Shown: piece after piece, positions 56,247 to 64,000 of the stretch
How positions within the stretch are numbered: the stretch's first letter is position 1
How the letters are laid out: every line of letters begins with the position of its first letter
DNA from: Streptomyces sp. RKAG293
Lineage (GTDB): Bacteria; Actinomycetota; Actinomycetes; Streptomycetales; Streptomycetaceae
NCBI RefSeq assembly: GCF_023701745.1
Contig: NZ_JAJOZB010000001.1
Location: 7,053,001 to 7,117,000, forward strand
Length of the DNA: 64,000 nt
Direction: 5' to 3'
The notes under the pieces: model-generated
The model's input: the letters and a program-made list of their open reading frames with translations, nothing else
Databases searched by the model: none
What the model was told of the DNA's origin: nothing
Translations under genes and position numbers: made by a program

Positions 56247-56942
56247 ATGGAGACGTATCTGATCGGCGGCGGCTGGGACGAAGCGGCCGCGCCCGTGGTG
56301 TACGGGCCGTTCCTCGCCGCGGCGGGCCCCGACCCGGTCGTCGCGTGCCTGCTGATCGACGAGGGCTTCGGGGCGGCCGACTTCGGCCGGTACGAGGCGG
56401 TGCTGCGGGCCGTGGCGCCCTGCCGGCCCTACCCCGTCCTGGTGCCGCCCGGCGGCGAACTGGACCCCGCCGCGCTGGACGGGGCGGCCGCGGTGCTGGT
56501 CTGCGGCGGTCTGACCCCCGCCTACGGCGACGTCGTCGCCGCCCACGCGGGCCTGCTGCGCTCGGTCCCGTACGCGGGATTCTCGGCGGGCGCGGCCGTC
56601 GCCGCGGACCTCGCGCTGGTCGGCGGCTGGCTCGCGGACGGGATCCCGGTCTGCCCGGAGGAGACCGCAGAGGACCTCGACGAGATCACCCTGCGGCCGG
56701 GGCTCGGCCTCGTCCCGTGCACCGTCGAGGTCCACGCGGCCCAGTGGGGAACTCTGGCCAGGATCGTCGAGACGGTGGCCCGCGGGGATGTCGCCGTGGG
56801 CGTCGCCATCGACGAGAACACGCTGCTCACGGTGGACGGCGCGCACTGCGCGGTCTCCGGCCTCGGGCGCGTCCACCTGGTGCGCGCGGGCGAGACGACG
56901 ACCGTCCGGTCCTACCGCGCCGGAGAGACCTTCACGCTGTAG
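56247..56942 (+). CDS. Peptidase S51-like / type 1 glutamine amidotransferase fold protein
   Basis: A 231-residue protein. Nucleophile elbow AGFSAGAAVAADLAL (Ser) and VLVCGGLTPAYGDVV match the S51/cyanophycinase-like group. LGLVPCTVEVHAAQWG supplies a His, and VGVAIDENTLLTV the cyanophycinase-like Asp/Glu. ATG 56247 starts METYLIGGGWDEAA. It would cleave short or unusual peptides. It is convergent with the aldo/keto reductase, with a terminator between. Confidence 0.87.
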   Translation: METYLIGGGWDEAAAPVVYGPFLAAAGPDPVVACLLIDEGFGAADFGRYEAVLRAVAPCRPYPVLVPPGGELDPAALDGAAAVLVCGGLTPAYGDVVAAHAGLLRSVPYAGFSAGAAVAADLALVGGWLADGIPVCPEETAEDLDEITLRPGLGLVPCTVEVHAAQWGTLARIVETVARGDVAVGVAIDENTLLTVDGAHCAVSGLGRVHLVRAGETTTVRSYRAGETFTL

Positions 56943-56971
56943 CCCCCGCGCAGGGATCTGCACCGGACATG

Positions 56972-57005
56972 CCGATGGCGGCACCCGGACGGGTGCCGCC
57001 ATCGG
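56972..57005. terminator. Bidirectional hairpin terminator
   Basis: CCGATGGCGGCACCC (56972-56986) and GGGTGCCGCCATCGG (56991-57005) pair exactly with a four-base loop, between the convergent S51-like and aldo/keto reductase genes. Confidence 0.88.
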
Positions 57006-57014
57006 ATCATGCGG

Positions 57015-57845
57015 TCAGTTGACCGACTCGGGGTCCGGGCCGATGCGGTTGCCCGCGTCGAGACCGGCGAGAGCCGTCATGTCGGCGTCGGTCAGCTCGA
57101 AGTCGAACACGTCGATGTTCTCCTTGATCCGCGACGGCGTCACGGACTTGGGGATCACGACGTTGCCGATCTGGAGGTGCCAGCGCAGCACGACCTGGGC
57201 CGGGGTGCGGCCGAGCCGCTGCGCGATCGCGCCGATCACCGGTTCGTCCAGCAGGCCCTTGCCCTGGCCGAGCGGCGACCACGCCTCGGTGGCGATGCCG
57301 TGCTCGGCGTGGACGGCGCGCAGCGGGGCCTGGGCGAAGTCCGGGTGCAGCTCGACCTGGTTGACGGCCGGGACGACCGAACCCTCGTCCAGGACGCGGC
57401 GCAGCTGCGCGGGGCCGAAGTTGGAGACGCCGATGGTCCTGGCGCGGCCGTCCGCGTGGATCTTCTCCAGGGCGCGCCACGTGTCGGTGTACAGATCGCG
57501 GGCCGGCGTCGGCCAGTGGATCAGATACAGGTCGACGTAGTCCAGGCCCAGCTTGGCCAGCGAGTCGTCGAAGGCCGCCAGGGCCTTGTCGAACCCGTGC
57601 GCGTTGTTCCACAGCTTCGTCGTGATGAAGAGCTCTTCGCGCGGCACACCGGAGGTGGCGATCGCCTTGCCGGTGCCCTCCTCGTTGCCGTAGATCGCGG
57701 CGGTGTCGATGCTGCGGTACCCGGCCTCCAGCGCGGTGGTGACAGCGGCTGTGGCCTCGTCGTCCGGCACCTGCCAGACACCGAAACCGAGCTGCGGCAT
57801 CTGGACGCCGTTGTTGAGGGTGATGAAGGGGACCTTGCTGCTCAC
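57015..57845 (-). CDS. Aldo/keto reductase
   Basis: A 276-residue NADPH-dependent aldo/keto reductase. It has QLGFGVWQVPDDEA, YRSIDTAAIYGNEEG (Asp and catalytic Tyr), FITTKLWNN (Lys), DLYLIHWPTP (His), and the phosphate-binding VVIPKSVTPSRIKENI. Length and motifs are of the 2,5-diketogluconate-reductase-like group. GTG 57845 is the start. A perfect 16-base palindrome lies 75 bases upstream. Confidence 0.94.
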   Translation of the reverse strand: MSSKVPFITLNNGVQMPQLGFGVWQVPDDEATAAVTTALEAGYRSIDTAAIYGNEEGTGKAIATSGVPREELFITTKLWNNAHGFDKALAAFDDSLAKLGLDYVDLYLIHWPTPARDLYTDTWRALEKIHADGRARTIGVSNFGPAQLRRVLDEGSVVPAVNQVELHPDFAQAPLRAVHAEHGIATEAWSPLGQGKGLLDEPVIGAIAQRLGRTPAQVVLRWHLQIGNVVIPKSVTPSRIKENIDVFDFELTDADMTALAGLDAGNRIGPDPESVN

Positions 57846-57920
57846 GAGCGGCGATCCTAACGTTGACGTTCATGGGGGTCCTAGGTCCAACCATGTCGTC
57901 AGAACCTCCATTCCCGTTCA

Positions 57921-57936
57921 CCGGAAACGTTTCCGG
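57921..57936. promoter_or_regulatory. LacI-type operator candidate
   Basis: CCGGAAACGTTTCCGG is a perfect 16-base palindrome with the central CG of LacI-family operators. It lies upstream of the aldo/keto reductase and 33 bases before the end of the ABC transporter gene. Confidence 0.65.
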
Positions 57937-57968
57937 GATCCCCCGGGAAACCCCGGGGAACCCGCCGG

Positions 57969-58742
57969 TCAGACCGTCGTCCCCAGGTAGGCGTCCCGTA
58001 CCGCCGGATCGGCCCTCACCTGAGCCGGGCTGCCCTGCGCGAGCACGGTTCCGAGGTCCAGGACGACGACCCGGGCGCACAACTGCATCACGAAGGCCAC
58101 GTTGTGCTCGACGAGCAGCACCGCGCACCCCTCCTGCCCGGCGAGCCGCCGCACGACGCCGGCCAACTGCTCGCGCTCCGCGCCCGACATCCCCGAGGCG
58201 GGCTCGTCCAGCAGCAGCACCCGGGGCGGGTCCGCCAGCGCGCGGGCGACCTCGACCATCCGGGCCTGGCCGACCGGGAGCGTTCCGGCGTACACCGACC
58301 GCAGGTCGTACAGACCGCACTGGCGCAGTACCTGCTCGGCCCGGGACCGGCGGGCCCGTTCCCGCGACCGCCGGGACGGCGCCGACACCAGATCGGCCGC
58401 GAGACCGCCTCCGCCGCCGTCCCACTCCTGGGCGACGACGAGATTGTCGATGACCGTGAGCTGCCCGAACAGCTGCTGGCGCTGGAACGTGCGGCGCAGG
58501 CCGTGCCGGGCCCGCCAGACGGGGGAGCGGCCGGTGATGTCCCGGCCGTCGAGCAGCACCCGGCCCGCGTCGGGGCGGCGGATGCCGGAGACGGCGTCGA
58601 AGAACGTGGTCTTCCCCGCGCCGTTCGGGCCGATCAGCCCGCACACCTCGCCCGCGCGGACGCCGAGCCCGACCCCGTCCAGGGCGCGGACGCCGCCGAA
58701 CCGCACGCCGATGCCGTCCGCCCGCAGCACCTCACCGGTCAC
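57969..58742 (-). CDS. livG: Branched-chain amino-acid-type ABC ATPase (LivG)
   Basis: A 257-residue ATP-binding protein. It has Walker A GLIGPNGAGKTTFF, the signature LPVGQARMVEVARAL (a variant of LSGGQ) and Walker B PRVLLLDEPASGMS. The long helical insert with LRRTFQRQQLFGQLTVIDNL is typical of LivG. GTG 58742 overlaps the upstream gene by 11 bases. It couples to the fused permease-ATPase at 58732 and the binding protein at 61571. Confidence 0.93.
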   Translation of the reverse strand: MTGEVLRADGIGVRFGGVRALDGVGLGVRAGEVCGLIGPNGAGKTTFFDAVSGIRRPDAGRVLLDGRDITGRSPVWRARHGLRRTFQRQQLFGQLTVIDNLVVAQEWDGGGGGLAADLVSAPSRRSRERARRSRAEQVLRQCGLYDLRSVYAGTLPVGQARMVEVARALADPPRVLLLDEPASGMSGAEREQLAGVVRRLAGQEGCAVLLVEHNVAFVMQLCARVVVLDLGTVLAQGSPAQVRADPAVRDAYLGTTV

Positions 58743-61494
58743 GGCCGGCCACCTCTCCGTCGACGTCCACATCGGTGTTCGCGCCCAGGCCGGTGACCGC
58801 CGGGGCGGCGATGCCGAGGTACGCCTCGGTCAGCCGGTCCGTCTCGACCTCCGCGCGCGGGCCGCACCACGACACCCGGCCGGACGACAGATACGCGACG
58901 GTGTCGGCGAGGCCGAGCACTTCCGCCGCCTTCTCCTCGACGAGCAGCAGCGCGGTGCCCGCCGCACGCAGTTCGGTGAGTACGGCGAAGACCTCGTCGA
59001 CGACGCGCGGGGCGAGGCCCAGCGAGGGTTCGTCGGCGATCAGGACCTTCGGCGGCCGCTGCAGCAGCGGGGCCAGCGCCAGCATCTGCTGCTCGCCGCC
59101 GGACAGCGACCTGGCGAGGACTCCGCGCCGGGCCGCGAGCTGCGGGAAGCGTTCGTAGACCTGCCGGCGCGCGGTCCTGCCGGGCAGATACAGCGTCAGG
59201 TTCTCCTCGATGGTCAGCGCGGGGAAGATCCCGCGGCCCTCGGGGGCGAGCAGGATTCCGTCGCGGGAGCGCCGCACCGGACCCTCGCGGGTGCCGTCCC
59301 TGCCGTGCGTCAGCACCGAGCCGTGCGCGGGTGCGAGGATGCCGGCGGCGATCCGGCAGATGGTGCTCTTGCCCGCCCCGTTGGGCCCCAGCAGCGCCAG
59401 GATCTCACCGGGCCGGACGGTCAGATCCACCCCGTGCAGGACGGTGGCGCCGTCGTATCCCGCGTGCACGCCGCGCAGTTCGAGCGCGGGCGGCCGGGAG
59501 GTGGCGGGGGCCGGGGCGAGCGGGCGTTTCGGTGCGGCCGGGGGAGGTTCCTGCACGGTCCGCTCGATCCGTGCCGCCCCCTCCGCCCGCCGTCTGCGCA
59601 GCCGTACGGAGACCGCCGCGCAGTAGCCGTCGGGGTCGTTGGCGAGGGCGAGTCCGGCCAGGCCGAAGAGGATGACCGGCAGGTGCGCGGAGTCGGTGAC
59701 GTAGGTCTGGAAGAGGTGCGGGACGATCGCGAAGACCAGCCCGGCGACCACCGCGAACTGCGGCCTCCGCAACCCGGCGGCGACGACCACCGCCAGCCAG
59801 ACCAGACCGGTCAGCGCGGTGAAGTCCGTCGCGGTGATCCGGGTGTTGTAGGAGGCGTACATGACGCCGCCGAAGCCCGCGAGCCCCGCGGACAGGGCGA
59901 AGAGCACCAGCTTCGTACGGACCACCGACACCCCGGACGCCATGGCGGCGGCGGGCGCCGACCGCACCGCGAGGATCGCGCGGCCGGTGGCCGAGCCGCG
60001 CAGCGCGCTGAGCGCCGCGACGACCACGGACAGCAGCACGATCAGGGCGACGCCCATCGCCCGGTCGTCGGCGAGGTCGACCGGGCCCAGGACGGGCCGC
60101 GGGATCGACCAGCCCGCGTCGCCGTTGCGCAGCCAGCCCAGTTGGAACAGCACCTGGTCGGCGAGGAAGGCCAGCGCGAGCGTGGCGAGGGCGAGGCTCC
60201 GGCCGCCCAGCCGCAGCGCGGGCAGCGCCACCAGCGCACCGAGCACCGCCGCGACACAGGTCCCGACGGCCGCCGCCGCGACGAACGGCCAGCCGTGGCT
60301 CATCAGCAGCCCGGCCACCAGCGCGGCGCCGGTCACGAACGTCGCCTGCGCGAGGCTCACCATCGCGCCGAGCCCGGTGACCAGGGTGAACGAGACGAAC
60401 ACCAGGGAGATCGCCAGCCCCTGGGTCAGCAGACCGCTCCAGAACGGGGTGGTGACCGTGTAGAAGGCGACGGCGAGCAGCGCGGCGGCCGCCGTCCAGG
60501 GCCCCCAGCGCCGCGCCCAGGACGCACCCGCCAGATAGTCCGGGGTGGTGACGTCCGCCGCGGCCGTGCCCGCCGCGCGCTGCCGGCGGGCCATCAGCAG
60601 CAGTCCCGCGAAGAGCAGGAAGAACGGAACGGCGCTACGGAATCCGGTGATCCGGTCGGCGAAGGAGGCGTATCCGGCGGCCAGGTTCTGCAGGACGCCG
60701 AGCGCGAGGCCGCCCGCGAACGCGAGCGGGATCGACGCGAAGCGGCCGAGGACGGCGGCGGTCGCGGACACGAAGAGGAAGAGCGTGTAGTCGTGCGCGG
60801 ACAGGCCGAGCAGCGGGGTGGCGAGCACCCCGGCGAGTCCGGCCAGCGCCGAGGACAGCATCCAGGCGATCGACGACAGCCGGTCCGCGCTGATCCCGCG
60901 CAGCTCGGTCAGCGAGCGGTTGTCGACGGCGGCGCGCAGCCGCAGGCCGAGGGTGGTGTGCCGGAGCAGCACCCACAGGCCCAACGCGACCACGGCCGTG
61001 GTGATCCAGGTGATCAGCTGGTCGGAGTCGACGCCCACTCCGTCCATGAGCTGCCAGGACCTCGCAGGGCTCGGCCCGACGCCCGGCAGCCCGAACTGGT
61101 TCTCGGCGGGTTGCACGGAGACCCCCGCGTCCCGCAGGAGTTCCACGGCCCACAGCCCGGCCGCCGGCAGTGCGACGAGCAGGCCGATCGTCGCCACGAT
61201 CTGCGCGGTCTCCCCGGCCTTCGCCAGCTTCCGGAACATCGCCCGGTCCAGCGCCCAGCCGGTGGCCGGCGCGACGACCACGACCAGCAGCAGCGCCGCG
61301 GGGACGGCCGGCCAGCCGAAACCGGAGTGCAGTTCGTAGTAGCCCAGCGCGCACAGGTACGCGGTCGCGCCGTGCGCGAAGTTGAACAGGCCCGAGGCGG
61401 AGTACGACAGGACGAGTCCCGTCGCCAGCAGCGCGTAGAGCGCCCCCGACACCAGGCCGCTCAGTACGAAACCCAGCAGGTCTCCCATGGCCAC
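58732..61494 (-). CDS. LivH-LivM-LivF fusion: ABC permease and ATPase
   Basis: A 920-residue protein uniting three usual subunits. The first 300 residues are a LivH-type permease (YALLATGLVLSYSASGLFNFAHG, LRAAVDNRSLTELRGISADR). From about 330 to 620 is a LivM-type permease (ALRLGGRSLALATLALAFLAD, AVRSAPAAAMASGVS). The last 250 residues are a LivF ATPase (ALLGPNGAGKSTICRIAAG, LSGGEQQMLALAPLL, LIADEPSLGLAP). GTG 61494 or ATG 61488 starts it. The transporter likely imports a branched-chain amino acid, amide, urea or similar solute. It lies between the binding protein and LivG. Confidence 0.93.
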   Translation of the reverse strand: MAMGDLLGFVLSGLVSGALYALLATGLVLSYSASGLFNFAHGATAYLCALGYYELHSGFGWPAVPAALLLVVVVAPATGWALDRAMFRKLAKAGETAQIVATIGLLVALPAAGLWAVELLRDAGVSVQPAENQFGLPGVGPSPARSWQLMDGVGVDSDQLITWITTAVVALGLWVLLRHTTLGLRLRAAVDNRSLTELRGISADRLSSIAWMLSSALAGLAGVLATPLLGLSAHDYTLFLFVSATAAVLGRFASIPLAFAGGLALGVLQNLAAGYASFADRITGFRSAVPFFLLFAGLLLMARRQRAAGTAAADVTTPDYLAGASWARRWGPWTAAAALLAVAFYTVTTPFWSGLLTQGLAISLVFVSFTLVTGLGAMVSLAQATFVTGAALVAGLLMSHGWPFVAAAAVGTCVAAVLGALVALPALRLGGRSLALATLALAFLADQVLFQLGWLRNGDAGWSIPRPVLGPVDLADDRAMGVALIVLLSVVVAALSALRGSATGRAILAVRSAPAAAMASGVSVVRTKLVLFALSAGLAGFGGVMYASYNTRITATDFTALTGLVWLAVVVAAGLRRPQFAVVAGLVFAIVPHLFQTYVTDSAHLPVILFGLAGLALANDPDGYCAAVSVRLRRRRAEGAARIERTVQEPPPAAPKRPLAPAPATSRPPALELRGVHAGYDGATVLHGVDLTVRPGEILALLGPNGAGKSTICRIAAGILAPAHGSVLTHGRDGTREGPVRRSRDGILLAPEGRGIFPALTIEENLTLYLPGRTARRQVYERFPQLAARRGVLARSLSGGEQQMLALAPLLQRPPKVLIADEPSLGLAPRVVDEVFAVLTELRAAGTALLLVEEKAAEVLGLADTVAYLSSGRVSWCGPRAEVETDRLTEAYLGIAAPAVTGLGANTDVDVDGEVAGRDR

Positions 61495-61570
61495 TGCCTT
61501 CCGCGGTCGCTCATGACTACGTGACTACCTGAGGAGGTGGTGCGGGGCAGGCCCAGCACCTGTCGCCGCC

Positions 61571-62827
61571 CTACTTGAACGGGATCGCCGGGTAGCACTT
61601 GAAGGGCACGGCGACCTCGTACGTCCCGCCCTTGAGCCGCACCAGGCTGCCGCAGCCGAAGCCCTGGGTGTGTCCCTTGGGGAAGCTCCGCTCGCCCGCC
61701 GGGCCGCCGGTGTCCGAGAAGCTGTCGGCCGCCTTCTGGAAGGTGGCGGTGGTCAGGTCCCGGCCCGTCTTCTTCGCGATGGCCAGGGAGAGGTCGGCCG
61801 ACAGATAGCCGGTCATCATATGGAGGTTGGGGCGGACATCCGCGCCGCCGATCTTCCTGACGTCCTTGAGGAACTGCGCGATGGCCGGGCTCGTCGACTC
61901 GAAGGGCTCGAACTGCACCAGGACGTAGACGCCGTCGAGCGCCTGCGCGGTGGTGGCCTTGGCGAGCAACCCCGGGTCGTAGTCGGTCGGGTCGGAGAGC
62001 GCGCCGTGGAACCCGGCCCGCTTGAGGGCGGTGAACAGGCCGATGTTCTGCGGGGTCTGCATCACGGAGACGACCGCGTCCGGTGCCTTGCCACCGTTGC
62101 TCTTCAGGATCTCGCCGGTGTACGCGGACCAGTCGCTCGGCGCGGCGGCGGCCGGGACCGAGGCCTTGGCGTACGTCACCTTGAAGCCGGCGGCCGTGAA
62201 GCCCTGGGTGTACGTCCTGATGCCGAACTTGCCCGCGTCGCTGTCGGCGGCGATCAGCGCCACGCTCCGGTCCTTCGCGCCGCCGAGCGCCTGGGCCAGG
62301 CCCTCGGGCCAGGACTGGGTGATGGTGCCGCCGGGGCTCGGGACCAGGCAGCCGTTGAAGCCGTAGGTGGTGGCGGGGCCGCAGAAGGCGGGCAGCGTGC
62401 CCCAGCCGAAGACCGGCACGTTCTGCTGCTGCAGGAAGTCGGCGCCGGAGAAGGTGACCGAGCTCATCGGCACGACCGAGAAGACCTTGTCCTGCTGGAC
62501 GAGCTTGCGGGCGGCGGCCAGGTTGCGGCTGGGGTCCTGCCCGTCGTCCTCCGCCCCCAGATAGTCGATCTTCCGCCCGTTGACGCCGCCCTCGTCGTTG
62601 GCGCGCTGGAAGCGGGCCTTCGCCCCGAGGTCGGTGTCGGCCTTGCTGTACCCGCTCGACGAGGTCTTGGAGACGATGCCGCCGACGGTGATCGAGTCAG
62701 CGGTGACACCACGGGCGGACGCACCGGCCTTGTCCTGCGGGGAGGAGCTGGTGGAGGCGGAGTTGCAGGCGGTGGCGAGCAGCAGCGAGGCCGCGGCTGC
62801 GGCGAGGAAGCGGATCGGTCGCGACAC
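61571..62827 (-). CDS. ABC substrate-binding lipoprotein, Leu/Ile/Val type
   Basis: A 418-residue exported lipoprotein. The signal and lipobox, AAAAASLLLATAC, are near residues 8-20. The type 1 periplasmic-binding fold shows TVGGIVSKTSSSGYSKADTD, NDEGGVNGRKIDYLGAEDD, VFSVVPMSSVTFSG and ALIAADSDAGKFGI. GTG 62827 has GGAGGG eight bases upstream; the longer frame only adds a spurious leader. It delivers ligand to the fused transporter downstream. The ligand is not predictable. Confidence 0.93.
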   Translation of the reverse strand: MSRPIRFLAAAAASLLLATACNSASTSSSPQDKAGASARGVTADSITVGGIVSKTSSSGYSKADTDLGAKARFQRANDEGGVNGRKIDYLGAEDDGQDPSRNLAAARKLVQQDKVFSVVPMSSVTFSGADFLQQQNVPVFGWGTLPAFCGPATTYGFNGCLVPSPGGTITQSWPEGLAQALGGAKDRSVALIAADSDAGKFGIRTYTQGFTAAGFKVTYAKASVPAAAAPSDWSAYTGEILKSNGGKAPDAVVSVMQTPQNIGLFTALKRAGFHGALSDPTDYDPGLLAKATTAQALDGVYVLVQFEPFESTSPAIAQFLKDVRKIGGADVRPNLHMMTGYLSADLSLAIAKKTGRDLTTATFQKAADSFSDTGGPAGERSFPKGHTQGFGCGSLVRLKGGTYEVAVPFKCYPAIPFK

Positions 62828-62975
62828 GTCAGGATCCCTCCGGGGCCGGATGAGTTCCTGCATTCTGCGGTCGACCTGACGGTCCGTCAATGAATAATCC
62901 AACATCATGTGACGATCCATCAGATGTGGATCCGCGCTCCGGACGGCTCCGGGTCGGTTGCCGGTCCGGGAGGCG

Positions 62976-64000
62976 TCAGCCCCGGTAGAGCGCCTCGATC
63001 TCCTCCGGGAACGCCTTCTCGATCGCCTTGCGCTTCAGCTTCAGCGACGGCGTCAGCAGCCCGCGCTCCTCGGAGAACTGGGCGGCCAGGATCCGGAACG
63101 TACGGATCGACTCGGCCTGCGAGACCAGGGTGTTGGCGGCGACCACCGCCCGCCGGATCTCGGTCTCCAGATCCGGGTCGTGGACCAGTTCCTCGTCCGG
63201 CAGCCGCGGTTTGCCGCGCATCGTCAGCCAGTGCCCGACGGCGTCCGGGTCGAGTGTCACCAGCGCGGCGATGAACGGCCGGTTGTTGCCGACCGCCACG
63301 CACTGCGCGATCAGCGGATGGGACCGCACCCGGTCCTCCAGACCGCTCGGCGAGACGCTCTTGCCACCGCTGGTGACCAGGATCTCCTTCTTGCGGCCGG
63401 TGATGGTCAGATAGCCCTCCTCGTCGAGCGCACCGATGTCGCCGGTCGCCAGCCAGCCGTCGCCGAGCACCTCGGAGGTGGCCCGCGGGTTGTTCAGATA
63501 CCCCTGGAAGACCTGGCCGCCGCTCAGCCAGATCTCGCCGTCCTCCGCGATGTGCACGGTGGTGCCCGGCACGGGCTGCCCCACCGTGCCGAAGCGGGTC
63601 TGCTCGGGTGGGTTGGCGGTGGCGGCGGCGGTGGTCTCGGTGAGCCCGTAGCCCTCGTAGATCGTCACTCCCGCGCCGCTGAAGAACAGCCCCAGTTGGC
63701 GCTCCATCGCCGAGCCGCCGGAGATCGCGTGCCGCACCCGGCCGCCGAGCGCGTCCCGCACCTTGCTGAAGACGAGCTTGTCGTAGATCTGGTGCTGCAT
63801 CCGCAGGGCCGCGCTCGGGCCGTGCCCGGTGCCGAACGCCTTGGCCTCCACCGCCTCCGCGTACCGCACGGCGATCTCCACCGACTTGTCGAACGGGCCG
63901 AGCTTGCCGCCCGCCTCCGCCTTGCGGCGCGCCGCCTGGAAGACCTTCTCGAAGACGTAGGGGACGGCCAGCACGAACGTCGGCCGGAAGACGGCCAGGT
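62976..64000 (-). CDS. Long-chain acyl-CoA synthetase (5' end outside window)
   Basis: The C-terminal 341 residues of an AMP-forming acyl-CoA synthetase of the FadD15/AMP-dependent group. LFFSGAGVTIYEGYGLTETTAA and FGTVGQPVPGTTVHIAEDGE form the adenylate site. WLATGDIGALDEEGYLTITGRKKEILVTSGGKSVSP carries the hinge Asp and conserved Lys. The frame is open to the window edge. It activates fatty acids to acyl-CoA; chain preference is unknown. Confidence 0.93.
   Translation of the reverse strand, partial: LAVFRPTFVLAVPYVFEKVFQAARRKAEAGGKLGPFDKSVEIAVRYAEAVEAKAFGTGHGPSAALRMQHQIYDKLVFSKVRDALGGRVRHAISGGSAMERQLGLFFSGAGVTIYEGYGLTETTAAATANPPEQTRFGTVGQPVPGTTVHIAEDGEIWLSGGQVFQGYLNNPRATSEVLGDGWLATGDIGALDEEGYLTITGRKKEILVTSGGKSVSPSGLEDRVRSHPLIAQCVAVGNNRPFIAALVTLDPDAVGHWLTMRGKPRLPDEELVHDPDLETEIRRAVVAANTLVSQAESIRTFRILAAQFSEERGLLTPSLKLKRKAIEKAFPEEIEALYRG

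Noticed and set aside
58102..61524. 1140-residue plus-strand open frame
   Set aside because: It runs antisense to the fused ABC transporter, is low-complexity (Arg/Gly/Gln-rich), and has no domain; a high-GC shadow.

Overview
The window is high-GC DNA (roughly 70 percent or more by eye) with GTG and TTG starts, GGAGG ribosome binding sites, many ATGA/GTGA start-stop overlaps and strong third-position G/C. With protein families such as DUF5107, TrmB-LuxR regulators and MoxR/VWA pairs, this points to a Streptomyces or close relative. It looks chromosomal: there is no integrase, transposase, phage module or CRISPR array.

Layout. 1-8.5 kb: a two-component system (kinase cut by the window edge), a three-gene glycosyltransferase / nucleotidyltransferase-like / methyltransferase operon, an alpha/beta hydrolase with a perfect palindrome in its leader, a molybdopterin oxidoreductase with a membrane partner, and a divergent GT87-type glycosyltransferase. 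An 18-base motif is shared between the two divergent promoter regions of this block. 8.5-15.2 kb: DinB and HAD proteins, an XRE regulator, a GNAT enzyme, then a DNA-repair group of exonuclease III, ATP-dependent DNA ligase, LigD-type polymerase and a macrodomain protein. 15.3-26.4 kb: a very large secreted subtilase with a beta-propeller, its divergent TrmB/LuxR regulator, an esterase lipoprotein, a cold-shock gene with a leader terminator, a DEAD-box helicase, a LysR regulator, a lone allantoicase and an ankyrin protein. 26.7-42.3 kb: DUF5107, a ketopantoate-reductase-like protein, an M48 peptidase, an RNA ligase, a GNAT enzyme, an SseB-like protein, a PAP2/DAG-kinase fusion, HAD, an aminotransferase-fold protein lacking its lysine, two metallo-hydrolases, DedA and a holin/phosphodiesterase fusion.

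42.3-42.7 kb is the most unusual part. A tRNA-Trp gene is followed by three 17-bp tandem repeats and two strong hairpins. On the opposite strand lies what reads as a circularly permuted tRNA: T-arm, 3' acceptor strand and CCA come first, then after a single G the matching 5' acceptor strand and a canonical D-arm. A promoter and a hairpin frame it, and its leader and trailer can pair. The anticodon part is uncertain.

42.7-64 kb: a TetR-controlled MFS/SDR unit in which the MFS gene is frameshifted, a NarL-type two-component system, a Clp_N/HTH protein behind two palindromes, secreted lipase and sphingomyelinase-like enzymes, a MoxR ATPase with a VWA/HExxH partner, an S51-like peptidase, an aldo/keto reductase, a branched-chain amino-acid-type ABC transporter whose two permeases and one ATPase are one polypeptide, and a truncated acyl-CoA synthetase at the right edge.
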